Shown here: one piece after another, positions 15,204-23,481 of the stretch | Layout of the letters: each line of letters starts with the position of its first letter | How positions within the stretch are numbered: the first letter of the stretch is position 1 | Assembly (NCBI GenBank): GCA_035527715.1 | Contig: DATKZY010000268.1 | Location: forward strand, 1 to 27,778 | Source of the DNA: DSUN01 sp035527715 | Lineage (GTDB): Bacteria > Planctomycetota > PUPC01 > DSUN01 | Reading direction: 5' to 3' | DNA: 27,778 nt | Program-made: the position numbers and the translations under genes | The notes under the pieces: model-generated | What the model was told of the DNA's origin: nothing | What the model saw: the letters and a program-made list of their open reading frames with translations, nothing else | The model's database searches: none

Positions 15204-16616
15204 GTGCGCGACGGCCCGATCCACCTCATCCTTGCCCCCTGGCTCGCCGGCCGGGAGCCTGACCTCGACCTAGCCTTCGAGCTGACGGGAGCCGACGTCT
15301 ACGCCCGCTCGCTCCGAGCGCGGGGGCATCGCGTGCGCTTCCTGGTCGCGGGGCCCTCCCCGGGGCCGGCAGGCGCCCGCGAGCGCTGGCTGGCGACCCT
15401 GAACGCGCTCGACATCGCCTGCGACGAACTGGTTTCCTCGGACGAGGCCCGGCACGTACGCGTCGCCAGGGCGCTCTTCCTCAAGCTCGCGCGCCAGGAG
15501 GACATCTACAAGGCGGCACACGAGGGCGAAGAGGCCTATTTCCTGGCCGTTCGCAAGCGCTTGAGGCCGATCCTCGAGCAGCTTCAGGCACACCCCGAGT
15601 TCATCCAGCCGCCCGAGCGGCGCGACGCCCTCCTTCGCCTCCCGGGCGAGGAGGGCGCGCTGGACCCCCTCGTCGCACGGCGCAGGCACGGGACAGGCAC
15701 CGGCGTCCCTTCGGACCCCGGCTTCGTGGTCGAGCCCTGGTTCGACTTGCTCGCGACCTACCTGACGGGGTGCGGATACCTGGACGACCCGGCCCTGATG
15801 GAGTCCTGCTGGCCCCCCCACCTGCAGGTGGTGGATGAGGAGACGCTGATCGTGCACGCCTTCGCATGGCCCGCCATGCTCGCGGCGCTGGGCCTTTCGC
15901 GGCCTCATCGGCTCCTCGTGCGCGGCAACTTGCGGCTGGAGGGCATCGGGCCCACGGACGGGGCGCCGCCTGACCTGAGCCCTTTGGCGCTCGCTGCCCG
16001 ATATGGCGCCGATGCGACCCGCTACGCGCTCCTCAGGAACGTGAGCTACGTGGCCGGCGCGCGGCTGTCGCCCGCCCAAGCCGTCCCCGCCGCCCGCGAG
16101 CCGTTCGCCGAGGCCCTCCAGGAGTTGTTGGATACCGTCCTGGCCTCTCTCCAGGCCGAGCGTGCAGGCGTGGTGCCTGGCGCCGGGCCGCTGGGCGCCG
16201 CGGAGAGTCAGCTACTCCATGCGGCCGACGCGATGGCCGTGGCTGTCGCGGAGTCCATCGCCGCGTTTGACTTTCAACACGCTCTTTCGCACATTGGTAG
16301 TACGGTCACACGGGCGCTGGAGTATGCGCGACGGGCTGGCGGGGCAGAGAACGATGTGTCCGGCCCTCCGGAGCGCCGGCGCGATCTCGAGCTGTTCACA
16401 CTTGCCGAGGCCACCCGGCGCATAGCGTGGAGCCTGGCCCCGTTTCTCCCGAGGACCGCGATGGCTATCTACCACTGTCTCGGCACGGAGCCCCGCGTGC
16501 TGGCGCCCGGAGGGCCGCCTGCCGCAGGCGGGATCCCGGCAGGCACGCGAATCCGCCATCCCGCCGGCCCGCTGCCGCTCGCCCGAGGAGGGGGAGGAAG
16601 CGACGCCCATGAGTGA
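15204..16616 (+). CDS. Methionyl-tRNA-synthetase-like protein lacking HIGH and KMSKS (probable pseudo-synthetase)
   Basis: An intact 470-residue frame that follows the MetRS fold from end to end. It has ADVYARSLRARGHRVRFLVAG after the HIGH site, then GxIYKAAHEGEEAYFL, HPEFIQPPERRDALL, VPSDPGFVVEPWFDLLATYL, HAFAWPAMLAALGL, ARYGADATRYALLRNV, and the helical anticodon-type domain (AFDFQHALSHIGSTV; RRIAWSLAPFLP). The catalytic signatures are gone. HIGH aligns with DLDL (residues 20-23), and KMSKS with GPTDG (249-253), with no gap. The zinc-bearing insertion between the YEGWYC-like strand and the YFFRLS-like strand is missing. It sits where metG often follows holB-ricT. GTG start; it overlaps the next gene by 8 bp. 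It cannot plausibly activate methionine; its role is unknown. Confidence 0.8.
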   Translation: MRDGPIHLILAPWLAGREPDLDLAFELTGADVYARSLRARGHRVRFLVAGPSPGPAGARERWLATLNALDIACDELVSSDEARHVRVARALFLKLARQEDIYKAAHEGEEAYFLAVRKRLRPILEQLQAHPEFIQPPERRDALLRLPGEEGALDPLVARRRHGTGTGVPSDPGFVVEPWFDLLATYLTGCGYLDDPALMESCWPPHLQVVDEETLIVHAFAWPAMLAALGLSRPHRLLVRGNLRLEGIGPTDGAPPDLSPLALAARYGADATRYALLRNVSYVAGARLSPAQAVPAAREPFAEALQELLDTVLASLQAERAGVVPGAGPLGAAESQLLHAADAMAVAVAESIAAFDFQHALSHIGSTVTRALEYARRAGGAENDVSGPPERRRDLELFTLAEATRRIAWSLAPFLPRTAMAIYHCLGTEPRVLAPGGPPAAGGIPAGTRIRHPAGPLPLARGGGGSDAHE

Positions 16617-17025
16617 GCCCCAGGACCTGAGCCTGACCGACATCATCAAACGCCAACTGGCCCTCCGCGAGGCCATGACCGAGAACCCGCGCTATCGCCC
16701 CGACGCCTACGTGTTCGTGTGCGAGGGCGTGAACTACACGTGCAGCCGCCTCGGCGAGCGCCGCGACGTGTCGGGCCGCGAGCTGATGGAGGGGCTGTGC
16801 GACCTCGCCGTCGAGCGCTTCGGCTATCTCGCCCCCACCGTCCTCAAGCACTGGGGCGTCACCTCCACGGAGGACTTCGGCGAGATCGTCTTCACCCTCG
16901 TCGAGCACGGCCTCCTGGGCAAGAGCCCCCGCGACTGCAAGGCCGACTTCCAGAACCTCTTCGACCTGCACAAGACGCTGCGCGAGCGTTACCGCATGGA
17001 CGACGATGCCAGCTCGGACAACTGA
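16609..17025 (+). CDS. Minf_1886 family protein, function unknown
   Basis: A 138-residue cytosolic protein. Its SGRELMEGLCDLAVERFGYLAP, VLKHWGVTSTEDFGEIVFTLVEHGLL and DCKADFQNLFD blocks match the Minf_1886 family, found mainly in Planctomycetes, Verrucomicrobia and relatives. No reaction is known. It overlaps the MetRS-like gene by 8 bp, so the two are probably translated together. apgM begins 30 bp further on. The family is one of the better taxonomic hints in the window. Confidence 0.8.
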   Translation: MSEPQDLSLTDIIKRQLALREAMTENPRYRPDAYVFVCEGVNYTCSRLGERRDVSGRELMEGLCDLAVERFGYLAPTVLKHWGVTSTEDFGEIVFTLVEHGLLGKSPRDCKADFQNLFDLHKTLRERYRMDDDASSDN

Positions 17026-17055
17026 GTTCCCCCTTCACAAGGAGAGAGCGACCCG

Positions 17056-18273
17056 ATGGAACTGCTGAACGTCCTCAAGCGGCTTCGCCAGAAGCCACAG
17101 GGCAAGATCATCCTCATCGTCTTCGACGGCCTTGGCGGCATCCCCCGCGAGCCGGGCGGGCCGACCGAGCTGGAGAGCGCGCGGAAGCCGAACCTCGACG
17201 CCCTCGCGGGCGAGGGCACCTGCGGCCTGCTCGACAACGTGCTGCCTGGCCTCACCCCCGGCAGCGGGCCCGCACACCTCAGCCTGTTCGGCTACGATCC
17301 GCTCATCTTCGACATCGGCCGCGGCCTCCTCGGCGCGCTCGGCATCGGCTTCCCCATCCAGCCGGGCGACCTCGCCGTCCGCGTGAACTTCTGCACGACC
17401 GACCCCGCGACCGGCTTCGTCACCGACCGCCGCGCCGGCAGGATCGCGACGGAGACGAACGAGAAGCTCGTGGCCATGCTCAACGCCGCGGTGAGCATCC
17501 CAGGCTGCGAGGTCTTCGTCCGCACCGAGAAGGAGCACCGCGCCTGCGTGGTCTTCCGCGCCGACGGCCTCTACGACGCCATCGCGGAGACCGACCCGCA
17601 GACGACGGGCAAGGAGCCGCCGCGCCTCGCCGCCGCCCTCGACGCCCGCTCCGAGAAGGCGGCCGGCTTCGGCGCCGAGTTCGCTCGCCAGGCCGCCGAA
17701 GTCCTCAAAGACCAGCACCCCGCCAACAACCTGCTGATGCGCGGCTATGCCCGCTTCGAGAAAATCCCGCTCCTCACGGAGACCTACGACCTGCGCTTCG
17801 CCGCCATCGCCACCTACCCCATGTACCGAGGCGTCGCCAACCTCGTCGGCATGGACATCTTGCCCGACGCGGGCGACACGATGGAAAGCGAGTTCGCCTG
17901 CCTCGCGCGCCACTTCGCCGACTACGATTTCTTCTTTCTCCATATCAAGAAGACCGACAGCTACGGCGAAGACGGCAACTGGGATGCCAAGGTGCACGTC
18001 ATCGAGGAGGCCGACGCCTTGATCCCGCGAGCTCGGGCGCTCGACCCAGCCGTGCTGTGCGTGACGGCCGACCACTCGACTCCGTGCGTCCTCAAGGCAC
18101 ATAGCTGGCACCCCGTGCCCGTGGCCGTGTGGGCGAGGTGGGGCCGGCCCGACAGCGTGCCGGTCTTCAGCGAGCGCGCCTGCGCCGGTGGCGGCCTGGG
18201 CCGCATGCGCGGCATTCACCTCATGCCCATCCTCGTCGCCCACGCGCTCGGCCTCGAGAAATACGGCGCGTGA
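17056..18273 (+). CDS. apgM: Archaeal-type cofactor-independent phosphoglycerate mutase
   Basis: This enzyme interconverts 3- and 2-phosphoglycerate in glycolysis using two metal ions and a phosphoserine. The 405-residue protein belongs to the archaeal-type group: IILIVFDGLGG with the first metal aspartate, KPNLDALAGEGTCGLL, then LTPGSGPAHLSLFGYDP holding the likely nucleophilic serine. Later blocks are YPMYRGVANLVGMD, FFFLHIKKTDSYGEDGN, and VTADHSTPC with the metal-binding Asp/His. An AAGGAG site precedes the ATG. Its last codon overlaps the resB GTG (GTGA). Archaeal-type mutases also occur in several bacterial phyla, so transfer need not be recent. Confidence 0.93.
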   Translation: MELLNVLKRLRQKPQGKIILIVFDGLGGIPREPGGPTELESARKPNLDALAGEGTCGLLDNVLPGLTPGSGPAHLSLFGYDPLIFDIGRGLLGALGIGFPIQPGDLAVRVNFCTTDPATGFVTDRRAGRIATETNEKLVAMLNAAVSIPGCEVFVRTEKEHRACVVFRADGLYDAIAETDPQTTGKEPPRLAAALDARSEKAAGFGAEFARQAAEVLKDQHPANNLLMRGYARFEKIPLLTETYDLRFAAIATYPMYRGVANLVGMDILPDAGDTMESEFACLARHFADYDFFFLHIKKTDSYGEDGNWDAKVHVIEEADALIPRARALDPAVLCVTADHSTPCVLKAHSWHPVPVAVWARWGRPDSVPVFSERACAGGGLGRMRGIHLMPILVAHALGLEKYGA

Positions 18274-20099
18274 GGCCGGGGGAATCCGCAATCGGCAATC
18301 CGCGGTCCGCAATTCGAGCGGCCTGGCGAACGGTCGCCTCGGTGCGCCTTGCCGTAGTCCTGCTTATCCTTGTCGCCGTCGCGTCCACCGTGGGCATCCT
18401 CCTCCCACAGCCCGAGTCCTTCAGCGCGAGCAGTTACGTGGAGCGGCGGCTGAACCCGCGTGCGGAGCACGCGATGAAGGCGGCGGAGTTCGTCGCCCTC
18501 GCTCGCTCGGCCGGCATCCTGCACGGCGATGCCGCGTTCGGCGCCCTGGCGAAGCGGGCAGGGGAGAGGACGCTCGAGGACCACGACTGGCTGGGCTTCG
18601 CCGGGATGATGGCCGACCGGCTCCGGAGCGAGGAGCTGGCGGGCGCCTGTCTTCGCCTTGCCTACGTGGACTCCTTCGGGCCGGTCCTCGGGCCTGTGCT
18701 GCTCTTCCTGCGCATCCACGTGCTCTTCACGTCCGCCTGGTTTCGCCTCCTGTGCGGGCTGCTGCTCCTGAATCTCGTCGCGTGCTCCGTCGAGCGGCTG
18801 CCGGGCCAGTGGCGAATGGCCTTCGGCCTCAAGGGGTCCGATGACCCGGGCTGGTACCGCCGGCGTGGCACTCACGCGGCGGTCGTCCTCGAGCGCGGCG
18901 GCGCCGACGCGGTGGAGGCGGCTCTCCGCGACGCCGGCTTTCGTGCCCAGCGCATGGAGGCGGCGCGCGGGACGCTGTTCGAGGGCAGCCGCGGCTGGCT
19001 TGGGGGGCTGGGCCGCCTCTGGCGCCCGCTGGGCAAGCTGGCGGGAGCCGGGCGCCTGGGCGCCCAGGTGGTTCACCTCGGCGTCATTCTCATCGCCGTC
19101 GGCGGCTTCGTCTCGGGCCAGCAGTCGTTCCGCCACGCGCAGTTGCTGGCGAAGGGCGAGGTGGTGGCCGTGCCGCGGGACACGGGGGGCGATGCGGCTC
19201 GCACCGACTGGCGCGAGTTGCCCGGCGACACCACGAGCGACGCCCGCTTCCGCATGCGACTGCGCCACTTCGAGTTCCGGGGCGACCCGGGCGGCAAGCC
19301 CGAGTACTTCGGCTCCCACGTGACCCTGCTTGACACGGAGCCACCGACCGATTTGGCCATCGAGGTCAACCACCCGCTCGTCTACCACGGCTTCCACGTC
19401 TACCAGCAGAGCTATCAGCCCGACTACCGCGCCATCACGTCGGTCAGCTTCGTCGTGGCCAAAGTCCGCAGAGCCGAGGGTGCCGCTCCCGCAGTGCACG
19501 GGGAGGAGGCGCCCGTGGAGGTGCTCCAACAGATCTCGCTCGCCGTGCCCCCCGACGCCCCCGTCCTGGTGCCCGGCACCGACCTCACGCTCCAGCTCAT
19601 CCGCTACTTCCCCCACTGGCAGATCCCTCTGGAGCAGACGCCTGACGGTCGCATCGTGGCGGGCGAGGCCCGGAACGTCTCCGACGAGCCCGTCAACCCC
19701 GCCGTCCGCGTCCGCCTGTCCGCCCCGGGGACGCCGCCGCGCGAGCGCTGGCTCCCGCTGCCGTTGCCATCGGGTCAGCCCCGCCCGGGCGGCGTGGTGG
19801 ACTACGCGGACTACCGGCTCATGCCCCTGGAGTTCCGCCCCGACTACGCGACGTGGCTGACCTTCAAGACGCATCCCATCATGCTCCCCGTGTGGATCGG
19901 ATGCGGGGTGATGATGCTGGGCATCGTCCTGTGCTTCTACTGCACCCACGAGCGCGTGTGGGCGCTGGCCCGGCCGCTCGATGGCGGCCGCATCGAGGTG
20001 TGTCTTGCCGGCGACTCCTTCAAGTGGCGCGAACGTTTCAGAGAGCGTTTCGATGCCGTCGTGGAAGCGATTAGACAATCTGGAGCCAGCGATGAATGA
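18270..20099 (+). CDS. resB: Cytochrome c biogenesis protein ResB
   Basis: ResB (Ccs1) holds apocytochrome c in the system II haem-attachment complex with CcsA. The 609-residue protein has a first membrane helix at about residues 25-44 (VRLAVVLLILVAVASTVGILLP), another pair near 140-175, one near 270, a large periplasmic region with HPLVYHGFHVYQQSYQPDY, and a last helix (MLPVWIGCGVMMLGIVLCFYC) followed by a cytoplasmic tail. GTG 18270 is chosen because it overlaps the apgM stop; the first 15 or so residues are then translated from a 7-bp tandem repeat (18283-18316). A later GTG at 18342 would leave the helix too close to the start. It overlaps ccsA by 8 bp. Confidence 0.88.
   Translation: MRPGESAIGNPRSAIRAAWRTVASVRLAVVLLILVAVASTVGILLPQPESFSASSYVERRLNPRAEHAMKAAEFVALARSAGILHGDAAFGALAKRAGERTLEDHDWLGFAGMMADRLRSEELAGACLRLAYVDSFGPVLGPVLLFLRIHVLFTSAWFRLLCGLLLLNLVACSVERLPGQWRMAFGLKGSDDPGWYRRRGTHAAVVLERGGADAVEAALRDAGFRAQRMEAARGTLFEGSRGWLGGLGRLWRPLGKLAGAGRLGAQVVHLGVILIAVGGFVSGQQSFRHAQLLAKGEVVAVPRDTGGDAARTDWRELPGDTTSDARFRMRLRHFEFRGDPGGKPEYFGSHVTLLDTEPPTDLAIEVNHPLVYHGFHVYQQSYQPDYRAITSVSFVVAKVRRAEGAAPAVHGEEAPVEVLQQISLAVPPDAPVLVPGTDLTLQLIRYFPHWQIPLEQTPDGRIVAGEARNVSDEPVNPAVRVRLSAPGTPPRERWLPLPLPSGQPRPGGVVDYADYRLMPLEFRPDYATWLTFKTHPIMLPVWIGCGVMMLGIVLCFYCTHERVWALARPLDGGRIEVCLAGDSFKWRERFRERFDAVVEAIRQSGASDE
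18283..18316 (+). repeat. Tandem repeat of a 7-bp AATCCGC unit inside the resB 5' end
   Basis: The units AATCCGC, AATCGGC, AATCCGC, GGTCCGC and a partial AATTCG follow without gaps. If GTG 18270 is used, they encode a stretch around GESAIGNPRSAIR. There is no inverted partner. Confidence 0.75.
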
Positions 20100-22017
20100 C
20101 GTCGGTCTCTTCTGGATTGCCTTCGCCTGCTACCTGCTTGCGGCCTTTGTGCTGTCGGCAGCCGCGTTCCGCCGAAGCAGCGGCGAAGGGCTGGCGCGCT
20201 TCGGCCGCGCTCTCGTGTGGCTCGGGCTCGCCGCCCACACGGCGAGCATCGTCTGGCGGTCGTTCGTCATCGGCACGGAGCCGCCGCACATGTTCTTCCC
20301 GCGCCTGGGTGCCGCCTTCTCGGCCGGGCCGGCGTGGCAAGCGGCCACGTACGTGCTTCTCTTCGTTGTTGCCGCGGCCGCGGTGGCCATTGGGGTCATC
20401 TTCCGCAAGGCGCGCGCCGTGTGGCTCCCCGCGGCGGCTGTGGCCGTGGTGTTGGAGATGATTCTGCTGGACTTCCTGGACTTCACGCGGCTGCCGATCG
20501 AGAAGGTGTACGAGTACTTGTCGTTCGCCTCGTGGTGCTCGGCCATCGCGCTGCTCACGGCCAGCCCGAAGCTGCGCCTGGTGGTGATGGACGCCGCGCT
20601 GGCCATCGTCGCGAGCATGCTCACCGTGTTCGCTGCCATCCAGCCGAAGTCCATCGAGCTTCAACTGGTCCCCGCGCTCCAGTCCTACTGGCTCTTCATC
20701 CACGTGTCGCTGACGAGCATCGCCTACGCCGTGTTCGGCGTGGCGTTCGTCGTGGGGGCTCTGCTCCTCGTCAAGGCGTACGACCCGGCCCTGGTGCCGC
20801 CGGGCGGCAAACGGCGGTTCCTCCTCCTAGGCACCATCGTGAAGGGCGTCGCGCTCGCCGTGACGCTGGCGCTGGTGTTCGGCGGGGTGATCCTGCCGTT
20901 CCGCGAGGTCGCCTACGCCCCGCACGAGGTGCCGGGCGCGGCGGAAGCCCCGCCCGTGGGGCTGATCCAGGTGGTCCGCTACGGAGCCGCGCTCCTGGGC
21001 GTGTTTGGCATGCTCACCTTCGTGCTCCTGTGGATCGCCTATCCCCTGACGCGGAAGCGGGACGACAGGTCGGGCTTCGGCTCGTTCGTCTTCGTGATCT
21101 CCTGCCTGGCGCTCTTCGCGGCGTGCCTGGCCCTCGGCGGCATCACGCGGGTGCAGGAGCAGGCCATCGCCGACCTGCGGGAGGAGCAGCAGGAGCTGGT
21201 GCGCCTCGGGGGCCAGCTCGGCGGACACGAGGGCACGGCCCTCACGCGACAGGCGTTCGAAGCCGACATCGAGCGCTGGCGCTCCCTCTCACATCAGGCT
21301 AAAGGCATCCTCGGGAAGGCCCGCTGGCTCCCCCTCAGCCTGGAGAAGCAGGCCGAGCTGGCCGGCGACCCGGTCTTCCAGTCGCTCCAGGACCTCTTCC
21401 GCAAGTCGGGGGCCGAGTGGAAGCCCGTGATCCGCTACAAGGATATCAAGCAGATCGGCCGCGAGATGGGCGAGCGGGCCGACAACACGCAGAAGCTGGG
21501 CGCTCGCCTCAGCTTCCCCGCGGACTATGCTCAGCTCGAACGCACCGAGAAGGCCATCCAACAGGAGTACCACGCCCGCGAGGCGAACGCCCTGCTGCCG
21601 CGCAAGGCCGCGGGACAGGTCGCCGCCTTCGTCGGCCTCTCCGTGGCCATCGCCACGGCGCTCGGCTGGGCGCTCTACTTCGTCCTGCCGAAGGTGCGGG
21701 AGTTCCTGCCCGACGTGGCGCGGCTCGACCGCATCGGCTACGGCTCGGTGCTCATCGGTTATCCCGTCTTCACCTTCGGCGCGCTGCTCGCGGGGGCCAT
21801 CTGGGCACACTTTGCCTGGGGCAACTGGTGGAGCTGGGACCCGAAGGAGGTCGGCTCACTCGTCGGCTGGGTGCTCTACACGATCTACCTTCACCAGCGG
21901 TACCGCGAGGGCCTGAGCCCCCGCAGCGCCGCGCTCGCCGCGATTCTCGGGTTCCTGGCCTGCACGCTCAGCCTGGCAGGCAACTCGTTCCTCGGCGGGC
22001 TCCATTCCTACTCCTGA
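20092..22017 (+). CDS. ccsA: Cytochrome c biogenesis protein CcsA with a large internal insertion
   Basis: CcsA/CcsB exports haem and presents it to apocytochrome c. The 641-residue protein has the haem-ligand helix IHVSLTSIAYAVFG (near residue 203), the periplasmic WWD motif WGNWWSWDPKE (about residues 576-586) and the terminal NSFLGGLHSYS. Normally a few tens of residues separate the HV helix from the LDRIGYGSVLIGYP-type helix. Here about 340 lie between them, with roughly four extra membrane segments and a charged, probably coiled soluble part (about 352-500, VQEQAIADLREEQQELV onward). There is no CxxCH. About 14 membrane segments are expected. The ATG start overlaps the resB end; the pair is clearly co-translated. 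Confidence 0.87.
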   Translation: MNDVGLFWIAFACYLLAAFVLSAAAFRRSSGEGLARFGRALVWLGLAAHTASIVWRSFVIGTEPPHMFFPRLGAAFSAGPAWQAATYVLLFVVAAAAVAIGVIFRKARAVWLPAAAVAVVLEMILLDFLDFTRLPIEKVYEYLSFASWCSAIALLTASPKLRLVVMDAALAIVASMLTVFAAIQPKSIELQLVPALQSYWLFIHVSLTSIAYAVFGVAFVVGALLLVKAYDPALVPPGGKRRFLLLGTIVKGVALAVTLALVFGGVILPFREVAYAPHEVPGAAEAPPVGLIQVVRYGAALLGVFGMLTFVLLWIAYPLTRKRDDRSGFGSFVFVISCLALFAACLALGGITRVQEQAIADLREEQQELVRLGGQLGGHEGTALTRQAFEADIERWRSLSHQAKGILGKARWLPLSLEKQAELAGDPVFQSLQDLFRKSGAEWKPVIRYKDIKQIGREMGERADNTQKLGARLSFPADYAQLERTEKAIQQEYHAREANALLPRKAAGQVAAFVGLSVAIATALGWALYFVLPKVREFLPDVARLDRIGYGSVLIGYPVFTFGALLAGAIWAHFAWGNWWSWDPKEVGSLVGWVLYTIYLHQRYREGLSPRSAALAAILGFLACTLSLAGNSFLGGLHSYS

Positions 22018-22035
22018 TCCCCAGCGGAGGAAGCG

Positions 22036-22995
22036 ATGAAAGCTCTCCAGATGGTCGCGCCTCGCAAGCTGGCGCTCCTGGACGACGTGCCCGAGCCTTC
22101 GCCGCGCGACGGCGAGGTGCTGGTGCGTTGCCAGTGGGTCTCGATCTGCGGCAGCAACATCCATCCGTACCTCGGCCTTGGGCAGTGGCAGAAGCTTGAG
22201 TACCCCAGGCCGCCGGGCTGGGACGGCCACGAGTGCGTCGGCACCATCGTCGAGTCGCGGCTCCCCGGCTGGGAGCCTGGCACACTCGTCCTCGCCCACC
22301 CGCAGGACTACGCGGGCTTCGCCGAGCTGGTTCGTGCGAAGCCGCCGGGCCTGGTGGCCTTGCCCAAGAGCGACGATCCCGTGCCCTTCATCGCGGCGCA
22401 ACCGCTGGCCACCGTGCTGCGGGCGATGAGCCGCATTGGCTCTGTGGCCAATGCCCGCTGCGCCATCGTCGGCCAGGGGCCGATGGGGCTCACGTTTACA
22501 ACCGTCCTCCGCCACGCCGGGGCTCGCCAGGTCATCGGCATTGACTTGCTGGACTACCGCGTCGAGGCCGCGAATCGCTTCGGCGCGACCGATGGCGTGA
22601 ACGCCTCGAAGGAGAACCCCGTCGAGGCGGTGCGCGCCCTCACCGGTGGCGGGATGGTGGACCTGAGTGTCGAGGCCGTCGGCTTCCCCGAATCGCTCGC
22701 GACCGCTGTCGCTCTGCCCCGGCGCTACGGGCGGGTCTACGTCTTCGGCGTCCCGCGCTTCCAGACCCAGGAGTTTCCGCTCAACACCTTCTTCCGCGGC
22801 GAGATGGAGATGATCGCCTCGGTTGGCGCCGAGTGCGTGCATTTCTTCGACGCTGCCGTGCGCATGCTGGTGGACGGCCAGCTCGACCTCTCTGCCCTCA
22901 TCACCCACCGCCTCCCCTGGTCCGATGCCCAGCGCGCCTTCGACCTCTACGCCGACCATTCGGACGGCGCGCTCAAGGTGGTCCTGGAAGTCTGA
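22036..22995 (+). CDS. Zinc-type alcohol dehydrogenase-like (MDR) protein
   Basis: A 319-residue medium-chain dehydrogenase/reductase. It shows the catalytic-zinc site WVSICGSNIH and WDGHECVGTI, and a nucleotide-binding Rossmann motif AIVGQGPMGLTF followed by VIGIDLLDYR (the Asp suggests NAD preference). The four-cysteine structural-zinc loop is absent and the protein is shorter than the usual 340-350 residues. CGSN replaces the common CGSD. The substrate is unknown; the sorbitol/threonine dehydrogenase-like group is the nearest. GGAGGAAG precedes the ATG. Its stop codon TGA lies at the outer part of the inverted repeat that encloses the next gene. Confidence 0.82.
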   Translation: MKALQMVAPRKLALLDDVPEPSPRDGEVLVRCQWVSICGSNIHPYLGLGQWQKLEYPRPPGWDGHECVGTIVESRLPGWEPGTLVLAHPQDYAGFAELVRAKPPGLVALPKSDDPVPFIAAQPLATVLRAMSRIGSVANARCAIVGQGPMGLTFTTVLRHAGARQVIGIDLLDYRVEAANRFGATDGVNASKENPVEAVRALTGGGMVDLSVEAVGFPESLATAVALPRRYGRVYVFGVPRFQTQEFPLNTFFRGEMEMIASVGAECVHFFDAAVRMLVDGQLDLSALITHRLPWSDAQRAFDLYADHSDGALKVVLEV

Positions 22996-23481
22996 AGGAG
23001 CGGATTGGCCACAGAGGCACAGAGGGCACCGAGAGGAGAAAGGGGGGATTGGGCATGGAAGACAAAGACAAGCTGACCGAACGGATCATCGGCTGCGCGA
23101 TCGAGGTGCACCGTGAGCTTGGGCCTGGCTTGCTCGAGTCCATCTACGAGTCAGCTTTGGCGATTGAGCTGGAAGACGCGGGCATCAAGTTCTGTCGGCA
23201 GATGGTTGTACCTGTCAGCTATAAGGGTAGGGCCATTGGTGAGCATCGCCTTGATCTCCTCGTCGCCGACACTGTTGTCGTGGAGATCAAGAGCGTGGAG
23301 CGGCACGACCCCATCTTCGAAGCCCAGGTGCTCAGCTACCTGAAGATGGCGGGCAAGCGTGTCGGCCTGCTCATCAACTTCAACTCAAGGTTGCTCAAGG
23401 ACGGTGTTCGTCGCTTCGTTCTCTGATCGCCGCCTTCTCTGTGTGCTCTGTGTCTCTGTGGCTAATCCGCTCCTTCGACTT
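22988..23481. mobile_element. GxxExxY cassette: nuclease gene enclosed by an inverted repeat of about 50 bp
   Basis: The left arm (22988-23040) and right arm (23434-23481) match in inverted orientation, with only a few mismatches and gaps. The shared core is GAAGGAGCGGATT, then GCCACAG followed by CACAGAG-type units of 8-9 bp. The single gene inside is the GxxExxY protein. The arms reach into both neighbouring genes: the left holds the dehydrogenase stop, the right encodes the C-terminal EGAD and the TAG stop of the cyclophilin-like gene. No flanking target duplication was recognised. Mobility is inferred from architecture. Confidence 0.6.
23055..23426 (+). CDS. GxxExxY protein (PD-(D/E)XK nuclease superfamily)
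   Basis: A 123-residue protein with the family's namesake motif as GLLESIY (G25, E28, Y31) and a nuclease-type core HRLDLLV...VVEIKSV (D67, E77, K79), which is the D-ExK arrangement of the PDDEXK_3 group. Other family pieces are AIEVHRELGPG, FCRQMVVPVSYKG and LSYLKMAGKRVGLLINFN. The biological role of the family is not established. The ATG at 23055 follows a GGGGGGA stretch. It is the only gene inside an inverted repeat of CACAGAG units, hinting that the protein acts on or with that repeat. Confidence 0.9.
   Translation: MEDKDKLTERIIGCAIEVHRELGPGLLESIYESALAIELEDAGIKFCRQMVVPVSYKGRAIGEHRLDLLVADTVVVEIKSVERHDPIFEAQVLSYLKMAGKRVGLLINFNSRLLKDGVRRFVL

Noticed and set aside
15204..16616. Functional methionyl-tRNA synthetase (metG)
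   Set aside because: Fold-level similarity is strong, but HIGH and KMSKS are both replaced and the zinc insertion is absent, so the standard enzymatic call would mislead.
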